A stretch of 64,000 nucleotides of DNA, taken from positions 1-64,000 of the forward strand of contig NZ_JHXS01000001.1 in the NCBI RefSeq assembly GCF_000687775.1. Direction: 5' to 3'. The translations under genes were made by a program, and so were the position numbers. The notes below the pieces were generated by a model. That model had not been told where the DNA came from and searched no databases. It saw nothing but the letters and a program-made list of their open reading frames with translations. The stretch is from Mycoplasmopsis felifaucium ATCC 43428. GTDB taxonomy: Bacteria > Bacillota_I > Bacilli_A > Mycoplasmatales > Metamycoplasmataceae. Positions 42,982 through 53,650 of the stretch are shown piece by piece. Numbering within the stretch: the stretch's first letter is position 1; the number at the start of each line of letters is the position of its first letter.

Positions 42982-42987
42982 ATTATA
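42982..42987 (-). promoter_or_regulatory. -10 box 6 nt before the polC ATG
   Basis: TATAAT, then AGTTAT, then the ATG at 42975, with no Shine-Dalgarno. It predicts a leaderless polC mRNA and argues against the upstream ATG at 43005. Confidence 0.5.
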
Positions 42988-43040
42988 ATGAATAAAATAA
43001 TGCATTAAATAATATATCCAAAAACATTAAAATGATATAA

Positions 43041-43057
43041 AGTCTCCCGAAGGAGAC
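43041..43057 (-). terminator. terminator after the 43.1-43.4 kb gene
   Basis: GTCTCC-TTCG-GGAGAC hairpin on the minus strand with a stable UUCG loop, followed by TTTATAT. Confidence 0.7.
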
Positions 43058-43062
43058 CTGTG

Positions 43063-43437
43063 TTAAATATTGTAATCTATATAATAAGATAAGAACTCTT
43101 CAACTGCAAACTTACGTTTTTTATAGTATGTTGTTTTAGAATAAAAATCTTCGTATCACAATTGTCCACTGTTTTCAAAAAATTCATTAATTATTATGTG
43201 TTTACTGTCTTCACATAAACAATCTAAAACTCTAAGTAATTTATCAGATAAAAAATTGTTATTTTTAAATGTTTTATCAATAGATGATAGATTGTTTTTT
43301 CTATCTTTTAATGATTTATGAGATTCCAATTTAGCTTTAGCTTTTTCTAGTCTACATATAGTTTCTACTGCTTTATATTTTTCTAAATTACTTAAGTCAT
43401 ATCTTTGGATATTGTTGAAATAAAAATCGAAAATCAT
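43063..43437 (-). CDS. MG284/MPN403-family small protein, second copy
   Basis: 124 residues with one TGA-encoded Trp at residue 94. It begins MIFDFYFNNIQRYDLSNLEK, has the CRLEKAKAKLES helix that parallels CKLEEANIKANK in the gene at 472, and ends TYYKKRKFAVEEFLSYYIDY. AAAGGGG precedes the ATG. It lies between proS and polC with its own terminator. No function is known for the family; the conserved basic C-terminal block might bind nucleic acid, but this is a guess. Confidence 0.68.
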
Positions 43438-43465
43438 TTTTCCCCTTTAAAAAAGTAAAGTAATT

Positions 43466-43485
43466 AAAAAGAGGCGTTATGCCTC
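43466..43485 (-). terminator. terminator of proS
   Basis: GAGGC/GCCTC stem overlapping the proS stop codon, followed on the minus strand by TTTTTAATTA. Confidence 0.8.
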
Positions 43486-44921
43486 TAATATGCTTTAGCA
43501 AAAACCACATATCTGTTTGTGGTACTATTACACTCTTTTCATATACATTTTTGATCTTTAAGTGGTTTATCAAACTTTTTAGGTACGCATCTAGTTGAAG
43601 CACCTGTTTCTTCTTTGATTTTGGTTTCCACATCACCTAGACAGCAAAAAGGCGCAATAACAAACTTGTTTTGTGATATTTCTTTAACAAAATCATCATA
43701 ATTATCTACTATAACAGTATTGTTATTTAATCTTTCTTCGGCTGTTTTATAGAGGTTATGGTGAATTTCATCAAGAAGAATGCCAACCTGGTTTTTAATA
43801 TCATCAAACTTAACATTAGTTTTTTCAAGTGTATCTCTTCTAACTAGTGTTACAACTCCATTATCTAGGTCTCTTGGACCAATTTCAATTCTTAATGGTG
43901 TCCCTTGAATTTCAGAATTAGAAGCTTTAAATCCAGGTGTCTTATCACTTGAATCGTGTCTCACTCTAAATTTACGTCCTAAATCTTTTTTAAGATTTGA
44001 TGCAAATTCGTGAACTCTAGCATCTTTATTTGAAAAAAGTTCAATAATATCCACTTGGTTAGGTGCTACTCTAGGAGGAATAATTATCCCTCTATTATCG
44101 CCATGAGTCATTATAATTGCCCCAATCAGTCTAGTAGTAACACCTCAAGAGGTTTGGTAAACATAATCTTTTGAATTTTTTTCGTTTAGAAATTCAATTT
44201 CAAATTTTTTAGAGAAGTTTTGAGCAAGATAATGACTAGTTCCAGCTTGTAAAGCTCTACCATCTTTCATCATTGCTTCAATTGTGTATGTAGAACAAGC
44301 ACCAGCAAATTTTTCGTGTGGTGTTTTTTTACCGATAATAGTTGGAATCGCAAGGTAATTTTTCAAAAATCTAGCATACACAGAAATCATATGTTTTGTA
44401 AATTTACGAGCCTCGATAGCAGTTTTATGACAGGTGTGTCCTTCTTGTCATAAAAATTCTCTACTTCTTAAAAATGGATTAGTAGTTTTTTCTCATCTAA
44501 CAACATTTGCTCACTGATTATAAATAACTGGTAAGTCTTTATGCGATTCAATCATTGACTTAAATAAGTCAGCAAATAAAACTTCACTTGTAGGTCTTAC
44601 GTATATTTTTTCATCTAATTCTTTTTCGCCAACTTTAGTGATAGTCGCTAATTCTGGATTAAAACCTGCAATATGTTCCTTTTCTTTTGCAAGTAGCCTA
44701 TCTGGAATAAATAATGGTAAGTAAACATTTTGAATATCTAATTCTCTAAATTCTTCGTTTAGCTGCGATCTAATTAACTCTCAAATTCCATATGAATTTG
44801 GTTTAAAAATCATTGTCCCTTTAACAGGACCATATGACATTAGTTCTCCTTGTTTTACAACGTCAGTATATCATTTAGCAAAATCTAGTTCTAATGGTGT
44901 AATTTTTTCTAGTTCCTTCAT
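43485..44921 (-). CDS. proS: prolyl-tRNA synthetase, short archaeal/eukaryote-like type
   Basis: 478 residues. It charges tRNA-Pro. Class II motif 2 is [20 protein letters not shown], followed by EGHTCH. The anticodon-binding domain starts near RGIIIPPRVAPNQVDII. It lacks the editing insertion of the long bacterial type, and the C-terminal tail with several Cys ends in Ala-Tyr, as in archaeal-type ProRS. It has no Shine-Dalgarno; TATAAT lies 9 nt before the ATG. About seven Trp are TGA. Confidence 0.95.
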
Positions 44922-44930
44922 AATTTAATT

Positions 44931-44936
44931 ATTATA
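44931..44936 (-). promoter_or_regulatory. -10 box 9 nt before the proS ATG
   Basis: TATAAT followed by nine A/T bases and the ATG; it predicts a leader of 2-3 nt at most. Confidence 0.45.
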
Positions 44937-44976
44937 TAAAAAAGCACCAATATTAAAAACAACTTAAAAAAATAAT

Positions 44977-45007
44977 AAAAAAACGACTTTTTAGTATAAA
45001 ATCGTTT
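44977..45007 (-). terminator. terminator of the aldehyde dehydrogenase gene
   Basis: AAACGA/TCGTTT stem with a 15-nt A/T loop, followed by a T run on the minus strand. Confidence 0.65.
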
Positions 45008-45031
45008 AAATTATCGTTTTATTTTCATAAT

Positions 45032-46393
45032 TTACTTAAGAATTTTTTCAAGTCATTTTAATTTTTTGTCAGTGTACGGATGGTGATGCAAGTTAATATT
45101 AAAAATACCTTTTTTATAAATTGATTTAATGTTTGAAAACGTTTGGAATCCAGTAAAACCGTGATATCTTCCGTTCCCCGACGAACCAACTCCACCAAAA
45201 GGCAAATAATCCGATGACAATTGGTTAATAGTTACACCGATAACTAATGATCCTGACGAAATCTTATACTGGAAAAAATTAATATTTTTTTTATTTCTAG
45301 TAAATAAGTATGTAGCAAGTGGCTTACCTGTAGATTGAATAAAATTTGTAATTTCGTCATAATTATCATATTCAATTACTGGCAAAATTGGCCCAAATAT
45401 TTCGCTCTTCATAACTTCATCATTAAAATTAGTCAAATAAATGTATGGGCTTATTTTATAATTTTTGGATTTGATTTTTTCGTTTTTCGGAAGATATTCT
45501 TCCAATCTTTCAAAATGGTTTTTGGTAATTATTTTAGGAAAATGTTGGTTAGAAACAGGAACTCTGCCTAGATATTTATGGACCATCTCATATGCAATTT
45601 CAATAAATTTTGTGCCTTTTCCCTTTGGCACACAAACATAATCCGGAGCAACACAAGTTTGCCCAGCATTTAAAAGCTTTCCATAAATTATTTTTTCAGA
45701 CGCTTTTGCTAAATCAAAATCATCACAAATAATTGTTGGACATTTCCCGCCTAATTCTAAAACCACTGGAGTATGGAATTTTGCGGCTTCTTGACATATT
45801 TTAGTCCCAACATTTTCACTACCTGTAAAAAATATTAAATCAAACTTATGTTCTAAAAGTTCTTGTACAGTCGATAGTGAACTATCTGAAACAAAAATAT
45901 ATTCAGGATCAAAATTATTGTTCATCAACTCTTGTAAAATTTGAGAGGTATTGAAAGAATATTCGCTAGGTTTAATAATAACTCTATTACCGGCAGCTAT
46001 CGCACTAATTAATGGAGCAATCGATAAATAAAAAGGATAATTTCAAGGACTAATTATCAACACTTGCCCAAGTGGTTCATGAAATATTTTAGAAACACCA
46101 GAAAATAAGGTAATTGGCGTTTTGACTCTTTTAGCTTTTGTTCATTTATTGATATGTTTTAACGTAAATTTAATACTTTTTAAAACCGTTCCAATTTCAG
46201 TAAAATACGCCTCGTTTTCAGATTTATTTAAATCTAAAAATAATGCATCCATTATTTTATGTTTATTATCAAGAATTAACTTATAAAGCTTTTTTAAAAG
46301 CAGTTTACGCAAATTTTTTGGCATATATAATGTTTCTAAAACACTTTCATTTTGGAGCTTATATGCCTCAATGTTTTTATTTATTTCATTCAT
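45032..46393 (-). CDS. NAD(P)-dependent aldehyde dehydrogenase, ALDH3-like
   Basis: 453 residues, the size of short ALDH3-type enzymes. The nucleotide region is LGQVLIISPWNYPFYLSIAPL. The general-base Glu is in VVLELGGKCPTI and the nucleophile Cys in NAGQTCVAPDYV. Late conserved blocks are MKSEIFGPILPV and LPFGGVGSSGNGRYHG. It oxidises an aldehyde to the acid; the substrate is unknown, but detoxification is plausible. Six Trp are TGA. It is preceded by a terminator hairpin and has its own terminator, so it is probably monocistronic. Confidence 0.92.
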
Positions 46394-46407
46394 ATTTTAA
46401 TTTTATT

Positions 46408-46433
46408 AAAAAATAGCGTCTCCGCTATTTTTA
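46408..46433 (-). terminator. terminator of pepP
   Basis: AAATAGCG/CGCTATTT stem with a 4-nt loop between the pepP stop and the aldehyde dehydrogenase start, with a T run on the minus strand. Confidence 0.75.
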
Positions 46434-46435
46434 AA

Positions 46436-47479
46436 TTATTCGTTTGGTCTAGAGAATATATAACGAGTTTTATCAGTAACCATTACATCATCTTCAGTTC
46501 TAGCCCCTCCTAAACCGGGAATATAAATTCCAGGTTCAACAGTAATAACCATTCCAGGCTCTAATGTATAATCACTAATTTTGCTTACCCTTGGAAGTTC
46601 GTGAACATCAATGCCAAGTCCGTGTCCGGTTGAGTGAACAAAATATTTACCATATCCTTGTTCTTCAATATAATCTCTACAAATTTTATCAATTAATGAA
46701 GCCTTAATACCGGGCTTAACAGCATCTCTGCCTAATTTTGCAGCTTGATTAACTATATTAATAATTTTAAGCATTTCTTCGCTTTTTGCTTTAGTTTCTC
46801 CACCTAAAATACAAGTTCTGGTAATATCTGCACAATAACCTTTATAAAGTGCACCAAAGTCTACTTTTAAAACATCACCAAGTTCAAGTTTTGCATCGGT
46901 AGGGTGGTGGTGAGGTTCTGCAGCATTCGCACCAGTTGCAACAATTTCATCAAACGCTTCTTTATCAGCACCGTGTTTTTTAAGAAGGTAATTTAGATAT
47001 GCAGCAACTTCTTTTTCAGTCATTCCAGGTTTAACTCATTGCATCAATTCATCATATGCCGCCAATGAGATATCTACAGCTTTTTGAAGACACGCTTTTT
47101 CTTCGGCACATTTTTGAAGTCTTAACTCTTGCCCTTTTAATCAACCAACACGTTTTGGTTTAATTAATTTCATTAAAGAAGTAAATTCTTCATAAATTAA
47201 GTAATCTTTTTCAAAAGCTACTGTTTCATAGCATTTTTCGGCGAAAAATTCTTTTAGTGAAGTACCTGTTAATAATCTTACTTCAACATGTTTTGCATTT
47301 TTTTCACAATATTCAATGTATCTACCATCAACAAACAAATATGCTTTGTTTTTTTCAATGATGATAATACCATCCGTTGTTTGCACACCTGAATATCATA
47401 ATCTTGTTTGTGGAGCGTTAGAAACTAACGCATCTATACTATTATTTCTAAATAAATTATTTAATCTCTTTGTATTCAT
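46436..47479 (-). CDS. pepP: Xaa-Pro aminopeptidase, M24B family
   Basis: 347 residues, releasing N-terminal residues before proline. An N-terminal creatinase-like domain (1-125) precedes the pita-bread catalytic domain. Metal ligands: Asp in LKVDFGALYKGYCAD (two Asp), His in HSTGHGLGIDVHE, Glu in TVEPGIYIPG and Glu in GGARTEDD. The length is typical of short PepQ/PepP enzymes. It lies 11 nt after the era stop and is probably the last gene of the ybeY-cdd-era-pepP unit. Three Trp are TGA. Confidence 0.93.
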
Positions 47480-47490
47480 AATTGACCATT

Positions 47491-48366
47491 CTAACTTTCA
47501 AAACCAAATTTTTTAAGTGTTTTTCTATCATTTACTCATTTGCTTGCGACTTTTACTTTTAAATTTAGTGATACACTTGTACCAAATTGTCTTTGCATTT
47601 TTTTGCGTGCATTAATGCCGATTTGCTTAATCATTGATGCGTTTTTACCAATTAACATCCCTTTTTGAGAATCTTTTTTCACATAAATAATTGCGTTTAT
47701 TTCTATATGTTCATCGCTTTCAATAAAATCTTGTACTTCAACAGCAATTGAATGAGGAAGTTCGTCATAAAGTAAATTAATTGCTGCTTCGCGAATAATT
47801 TCTTTTGCTATAAATCGCATAGTTTTATCTGTAACGTAATCTTCATCATAAAGTGGATCAGATTCAATTGCAAACTTTTCAATTTCATTTTTCAAATCTT
47901 CTATTGACTTAGGATTATTAACAGATATCGAAACTATTTTTTCAAATCTATATTCCTTTAAAACTTTAATTTTTTCGGCTATTTCGCTTGGGTTTTTAGC
48001 TAAATCAATTTTTGAAATAACTGCAATTTTATTTGGAATTTTCTCAATTCTTTCAAGGATCATTTTATCCCCTTGAAGAATTTTCTCGTTAATTGGAGTT
48101 AAAAATAATAAACAATCAATTCCATTTATGGAATCAAACGCTTCTTTATTTAAAGCTTCTCCAAGTAAATTTTCAGGCTTGTGTATTCCCGGTGTATCAA
48201 CAAAAATTAATTGATAATTATCATCAGTATAAACTCCTGTAATTTGATCTCTCGTTGTTTGCGGAGTATTTGATACAATTGCAACATCGTAATTTACAAT
48301 TCTATTAACTAATGATGACTTACCAACATTTGGTCTACCTATAATGCTTGCAACGCAAACTTTCAT
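47491..48366 (-). CDS. era: GTPase Era
   Basis: 291 residues. It helps assemble the 30S ribosomal subunit and binds the 3' end of 16S rRNA. G1 is GRPNVGKSS (residues 10-18), G3 is DTPGIH, G4 reads SKIDL, and the C-terminal KH domain contains VYVKKDSQKGMLIGKNASMI. The start overlaps the cdd stop (TAATG). One late TGA is Trp; the final 14 residues would be missed without it. Confidence 0.95.
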
Positions 48367-48758
48367 TACTTAATTTGCTCACTTCTAATAGGATTTGGAA
48401 CTAATTCAACAAGTGTATTTAATCTATAATTTGTGCCCTCTCCGTTATATTGATAAATTTTTGCGTCATTAGGCATAAACTCAGTCATAACTTGTCTACA
48501 TCCTGCACAAGGAGATATAAAATCCTTGCCAGATGAAATGATGTGGATTTCTTTGAAGTGTCCAATTTTCCCACCGTATGCAACAGATCCAAACAATGCA
48601 GATCTTTCTGCACATAAACCAGATGGATAAGCAGCATTTTCAACATTTACACCACAATATTCTTTGCCTTCATCATCAATTGCAATAGCAGCAACCTTAA
48701 AGTTTGAATATGGACAGTATGAATGTGCTAACAAGTCTTTTAATTTTTTAATATCCAT
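48366..48758 (-). CDS. cdd: cytidine deaminase
   Basis: 130 residues, a homotetramer-type zinc enzyme converting cytidine to uridine for nucleoside salvage. Zinc ligands and the catalytic Glu lie in GLCAERSALF and SPCAGCRQVMTEF. The start is 3 nt after the ybeY stop, and the stop overlaps the era start. The ybeY-cdd-era order is common in Firmicutes. Confidence 0.96.
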   Translation of the reverse strand: MDIKKLKDLLAHSYCPYSNFKVAAIAIDDEGKEYCGVNVENAAYPSGLCAERSALFGSVAYGGKIGHFKEIHIISSGKDFISPCAGCRQVMTEFMPNDAKIYQYNGEGTNYRLNTLVELVPNPIRSEQIK

Positions 48759-48761
48759 AAT

Positions 48762-49220
48762 TTAGTCCTCTCTTGTAATTTTTAAGGGTTCGAAAATTGA
48801 ATCAACTATTGCATTCATTCTAATTCTTTCATCTTCTAACTCATGATCATACCCCATCAGGTGAACTAATCCGTGAGTGAATAAATAACAATATTCTCTC
48901 TTCAAAGAATGATTAAATTCAAGCGCTTGAGATTCAACCTTTTCATGACTAATCACTAACTCACCTAATGGCAAAAATGGTAATTCATTGTACAAAGTTT
49001 TGTCGCCAAAATCAAAAGATAAAATATCAGTTGGATAATCTTTCCCTCTGTACTCTTTATTTAAAATTTGTATTTTTGCATTATCTACAATAGTTACGTC
49101 CACGGAAATAGCTTTATTTTCTAATGCAAAATATTTTTGAAAATTCTCAAGGATTTTTTTGAATTCTTTCCTAAATTTAAATGAAGATCCTTTTACAATA
49201 TTAATGTTCAACTCGACCAT
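48762..49220 (-). CDS. ybeY: endoribonuclease YbeY
   Basis: 152 residues, involved in 16S rRNA 3'-end maturation and ribosome quality control. The zinc motif is FTHGLVHLMGYDHELEDE (His-x3-His-x5-His), preceded by YPTDILSFDF and PLGELVISHEKV. It is the first gene of the ybeY-cdd-era group. No strong Shine-Dalgarno is seen. Confidence 0.95.
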   Translation of the reverse strand: MVELNINIVKGSSFKFRKEFKKILENFQKYFALENKAISVDVTIVDNAKIQILNKEYRGKDYPTDILSFDFGDKTLYNELPFLPLGELVISHEKVESQALEFNHSLKREYCYLFTHGLVHLMGYDHELEDERIRMNAIVDSIFEPLKITRED

Positions 49221-49252
49221 AATAAAATTATAAACTAATATTAATATTAAAA

Positions 49253-49648
49253 TTAATGTAGCGAATTAAATAACTCACGAAATATTGTTGTTTTATCTAC
49301 TATAATTGTTCCATTCAATGTCATATTTGGTTTCAAAACATCAAAGATATTATTGTCTAGATTTTTTACATTTATTTGTATATTCTGGTCTAGATACTTT
49401 AGGCCGATTATGTTCATTTTATAAATCCTTTCTGATAACTTAATGTTTATGGTGTCTCCTGCTTTGAATTTATGAAAATATGATGACGATCCAATAATAC
49501 TAATCTGTTTTGAATTATTTGAAATTATTGAAATTTGTACGGATTTTTCTATTTTAAAGGTAAATACAATAATTATCATCGCTATTGATGCAAGTAATAA
49601 TAAAGAAATTAATACCCAAACCCAGTTAGATATTTTGGTTAATTTCAT
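49253..49648 (-). CDS. single-pass accessory protein of the C39 exporter
   Basis: 131 residues from the ATG at 49646-49648, preferred because GAGG lies 11-14 nt upstream; ATGs at 49655-49669 are also in frame. One N-terminal membrane helix (residues 6-30) is followed by a small beta-rich extracytoplasmic domain with KAGDTINIKLSER and LKPNMTLNGTIIVDK, resembling the barrel part of HlyD-like accessory proteins but much shorter. It overlaps the 3' end of the ABC gene by 23 nt, so they are surely coupled. It is probably a periplasmic-adaptor-like partner. Confidence 0.65.
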   Translation of the reverse strand: MKLTKISNWVWVLISLLLLASIAMIIIVFTFKIEKSVQISIISNNSKQISIIGSSSYFHKFKAGDTINIKLSERIYKMNIIGLKYLDQNIQINVKNLDNNIFDVLKPNMTLNGTIIVDKTTIFRELFNSLH

Positions 49649-51683
49649 CGAGATTAACCTCGCTTTCATTAAAAATAGTATTAGAGTTGTGACTTATTTC
49701 AATAAAGAAAACATCTGAAAGAAGTCGAGGAATAATTGATTTAAATTTATTTACAATATTTGTATCAATATTTTCAAATGCTTCATCTAAAATTACTAAT
49801 TTATAGGGTTTTACAAACATTCTTAATATATTGATTAATTGTTTTTGGCCCTCTGATAAATTTGAGGCATTATCGACCATTGAAATGTTTAAATTAAGTT
49901 TCATAGATGTAATTAATTCAGAGATACCATATTTTTGAATATTGTAATTAAATGTATTAAAAAGGTCTTTATTATTATCAGTAATAAAATCGATTATTTT
50001 CATATTTGGTTTATACATCTTATTGCTTATATAAAGTATATTGTCACAATAATTTTCCATATTTATCTGTTTTAAAGGTATATTATTAATCTTTATTGAA
50101 CCTCTAAAATTAGGATAATCACCTTTTATTAAATCAACTAGTGTAGTTTTTCCACTTCCATTACTGCCTTTTAAGATAACGTTTTTAGTTAAATGTAATT
50201 TTTTAATATTCAAAACATCATTTCCTTCCTCATAAGAGAAATTTAAATTATCAATTTCAATTTCTTGAATTTTCTTTATGATTATGCCAGAAGATTTTCC
50301 CTTATAGTTATCAAAAGACAAAACAAAATTTACTTGATCGGTTATTTTTTTAATCATAGAGTAAGACAATAAAAGTTTTGAAATATTAAAAAGCGGGTTA
50401 ACAAAAAAAGTGGAACTTGTTAAAAACATCATCATATCACCTGACGTTATTTTGCTATCCATTATTAAAAATACAGAAGCAAATACAATAACATTTGGTA
50501 TTATATTTATCAATAGTTGATTAAAAAGATCGTTTACATTCTCAGTTCTAAACATTTTGATTTCATTATTTTTATTATCTAAAGTAGTGGAATATAAAAT
50601 ATTTTTTAGGTTTTCAATGTATGACTTTGATAAAAAGTTACCTCTGCTACTAATGAAATCCAAATCAGCTTGGCTTTTGTTTAAAGAACTATTAATTAGC
50701 CTAATTTGTAAATTTTGAACTTTTGAATAATAAATAAAATTAACTAATGCTAAAAATATCATTGAAGAAAAAACAATAATAAACAAGACATAATTTATCC
50801 AAATTAATAATAATGACGAGAATATAATACTTAAAATTTCCGAAATAAAACTATATAGAAAATTTGCTCTATATTCGCTAATAACAGGTATAAAGCTGCC
50901 TCTTTTAAAAAAATCAATTTTGCTTAATTTATTAAAATCATTTTGAGATATCTTTTCTATTTTTTCAAAATATATGGATGTTAAATTAAAATAAATTTTA
51001 TTAGATACTATCTTAGTGACATAGTTTTTTAGTCAAACATTTATGCACCTTAGAAAAATAACCCATGTGAATGCAATAAAAACAATAATCAATGTATTTT
51101 TTAAGAAATTAGGTAATATAAAGTCAAAAACTATTTTTATAAAGAACGCAGATACAAATGAAAGTAATAAATTTAGAATTGCAAACAATAAAATTGGATA
51201 TGTATATTTTGATACATTTAATAAACTTTTTAGTTTATTTTCCAAAAAATAATTTTTATCACTCTGTGGAAATGAAAAAGGCTTAACTGTGGCTGAAATA
51301 CCTAAATAGATTTGTTTGAATTCATCATACCCATATTTTGTTGTGGATCCTATTCTAGAATCTAATACATAGATTTTATTTTGAGTTATTTTGGTAAGAA
51401 TAACATAATGATTTTGGCCAAAATCATTTATTAATAGTATGATTGGCAAATTTTTTAGATTTATATTTATTAAACTTTCAAAATCTAAATAATAACCTTC
51501 TATAGCAAGTCCATAGTTTTGTGCAATAGATTTTAAACTTAGTAAGCTGATTCCATCGCTGCCATAATTTGTATTAACTTTTAAATAATTTATATCAATA
51601 TTTTTATTATGAAAAAATTGAATTAATGATTGTAAAACGTACAGTCCACAATCTTTTTGATTATCCTGTTTTAAAATTCTCAT
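49626..51683 (-). CDS. ABC exporter with N-terminal C39 peptidase domain
   Basis: 685 residues. The peptidase C39 domain has Cys12 (QKDCGLYVLQSL), His92 (GQNHYVIL) and Asp108 (YVLDSRIG). It is followed by about six membrane helices (150-430) and an ABC ATPase with Walker A GSNGSGKT, signature LSEGQKQ and Walker B LVILDEA. Such proteins cut the double-glycine leader of bacteriocin-like peptides and export them. One TGA (51033-51035) lies between the domains. No double-glycine leader peptide gene is seen nearby. It is divergent from rpiB. Confidence 0.9.
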
Positions 51684-51800
51684 ATTTTTTAATTTATTTG
51701 ATTTTATTAAATTTAAAAAGTGAACAAAAATGAAAATTTTGAAGTGTTTTTATTAAAAAAGGCTTATTATTTTATTTATAAATTATTTAAGGAGGTTAAT

Positions 51801-52241
51801 ATGTCAAAAACTGTCGTATTAGCAAGCGATCATGGTGGCTGTGAATTAAAAAACGAAATCAAAGAATATATTAATAATTTAGGTTTTGAAGTTGTAGATT
51901 TAGGGCCAGAAGATGCTTCAAAATCAATTTCATACGCTGAACAAGGTCACAAATTAGCTAACTTTGTTAAAAATAATGAGGTAGCGTTTGGTGTTGGTTT
52001 ATGTGGTACTGGTTTAGGAATTTCTTATGCCTTAAACAGACATAAAGGTATTAGAGCAGCTCGTATTACAACTGTTGAAGATGCGAGATTGGCTAAACTA
52101 CATAACAACGCAAATGTTTTAGTTCTTGGAGGTCGTTATGTTCCTCTATCAGAAGCAAAAGCTATGATTGATGAATACATTCACACAGAGTATGAAGGTG
52201 GTAGACACCAAACAAGAATTGATCAAATCGAAGAATTCTAA
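51801..52241 (+). CDS. rpiB: ribose-5-phosphate isomerase B
   Basis: 146 residues. It interconverts ribose-5-P and ribulose-5-P and so connects to phosphoketolase and nucleotide synthesis. The start at 51801 follows AAGGAGG by 6 nt; an upstream in-frame ATG at 51720 lacks such a site. Motifs: VVLASDHGG, YAEQGHKLA, VGLCGTGLGIS with the catalytic Cys, and HNNANVLVLGGRYV. Confidence 0.95.
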   Translation: MSKTVVLASDHGGCELKNEIKEYINNLGFEVVDLGPEDASKSISYAEQGHKLANFVKNNEVAFGVGLCGTGLGISYALNRHKGIRAARITTVEDARLAKLHNNANVLVLGGRYVPLSEAKAMIDEYIHTEYEGGRHQTRIDQIEEF

Positions 52242-52244
52242 TTT

Positions 52245-52267
52245 TAAATCCTGCTAGCAGGATTTTT
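52245..52267 (+). terminator. terminator of rpiB
   Basis: AAATCCTGC/GCAGGATTT stem followed by T run. Confidence 0.85.
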
Positions 52268-52272
52268 TAATT

Positions 52273-52292
52273 AAAAAAGAGCTTTTAGCTCT
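52273..52292 (-). terminator. terminator of the 52.3-53.4 kb gene
   Basis: AGAGCT-AAA-AGCTCT hairpin followed by TTTTT on the minus strand; it overlaps the stop codon of that gene. Confidence 0.75.
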
Positions 52293-53385
52293 CTTTAAGG
52301 TTTAAAAATGTTCTCAAACTATATCAAGTTTGATTTTCCTTTAATTTTTGCGATTCGTTGATTGATTTATTTGTAAAAATTGAAACATCATCCAATAATA
52401 CTTTTGTGTTAAAAGGATTTTCTGCACTGCTATATGTGTAAAATCTGTTGATAGTAGGAACTTCATTTTTATATGTTTGAACATCAGCTATATTATTGAA
52501 AAAGTAATAAATATTTGGATATAAAGTTGATAATGAAATATAAGAGTTTTCTTTGTCATTCATTAAATATTTAGTTAGTGAACTAAGACTATTTACATCA
52601 GAATACTTAACTTTGCTTAACACATCTATAAAACTGTTTTTTTGGTCAGTTAATTCTGTTTGATTTCTACCAATGCCCAGAATTTTTACATTAGGAAATC
52701 CATATAATTCAATCAACGCATTATCTTCTGAAAGCATATATGCAGGAACTCAAATATTAATTTTTCTGTCGGTATTTTCTCTAATTATTTTAGCTACATC
52801 TGAAACTATTTTTCTAATGCCATCAAAATATGTTTCTTGCATAAAATTAAATGATGAAAGCAGATGATTTTCTTTTTGAATATTATCATCGCTTAAAACT
52901 CTATTTCTTAATAAATTTGTATATCTTCAAGCTCCTACATCTTTGATTTTATTTTTAGATTTTTCTTTTTCAACAAAAATTTGAACAGGAGTATCAGCAG
53001 AAAAAGCTAAATTTAATAAGTCTTCTATATAGTCATATTCATCATTTGCTAATGATGCATTATCTGAATTATTTTTTCAAATAAATATATTTAACCCTGC
53101 ATTTTCATTTGACTTTGTTAAATTTGCTAATTGATTTATTTCTAAATGTGCAGGAGTTATAGTTTTTTCTGCTCACGAATCTGATGGTCAGGAATAGTTA
53201 ACTGCCGAAACGAAAGAGTTATCGATATTTTCACTTTTAGCATTTGAACTATGATATCTCTTGTAGGATAAATAACTTCCAACAGCAACAAGAGATGAAG
53301 TAGCTACAGCAGCAATTGGAACCCCTATACCTACGCAAAGTTTAATAATTCTTTGTCTTTTTTCTTGTTTATCAACTTTATTCAT
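52285..53385 (-). CDS. signal-anchored surface protein, unknown function
   Basis: 366 residues under TGA=Trp. Residues 14-40 form a signal anchor (LCVGIGVPIAAVATSSLVAV), followed by an extracellular region with several predicted alpha/beta elements: LNIFIWKNNSD, IQIFVEKEK-like and RKINIWVPAYM strands alternate with helices, as in a TIM-barrel or glycosidase-like fold. No catalytic motif is recognised. Five Trp are TGA. The last 13 residues run into the terminator hairpin. It is probably exposed on the cell surface. Confidence 0.65.
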
Positions 53386-53449
53386 AAAATGATTATATTA
53401 AATTTAATTTTGAAAGTTTAAATATGCTCCAAAAAAGTTATAAAAAAAA

Positions 53450-53527
53450 TGGGGCGGATGAAGGGATTCGAACCCTCGAATGACGGGACCACAACCCGCT
53501 GTGTTAGACCTCTTCACCACATCCGCC
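53450..53527 (-). tRNA. tRNA-His (GTG)
   Basis: On the minus strand: extra G(-1), acceptor GCGGATG/CATCCGC, anticodon loop TTGTGGT (GTG), T-loop GGTTCGAATCC, C73 and encoded CCA. The G(-1):C73 pair supports His identity. Confidence 0.94.
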
Positions 53528-53650
53528 AAGTTATAAATTATTATATTAGAAAAATCATATTCTCAAAATAAAAAATATAAACGTGTTTATGGAATATTTT
53601 TAATTAAATAATTAATTAAAAAATATAAAAAACTATAAAATTTAGCTATT

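Noticed and set aside
43397..43636. Minus-strand 79-codon open frame across the proS end
   Set aside because: It overlaps the proS 3' end in another frame and the start of the MG284-like gene; proS reads through cleanly with TGA as Trp.
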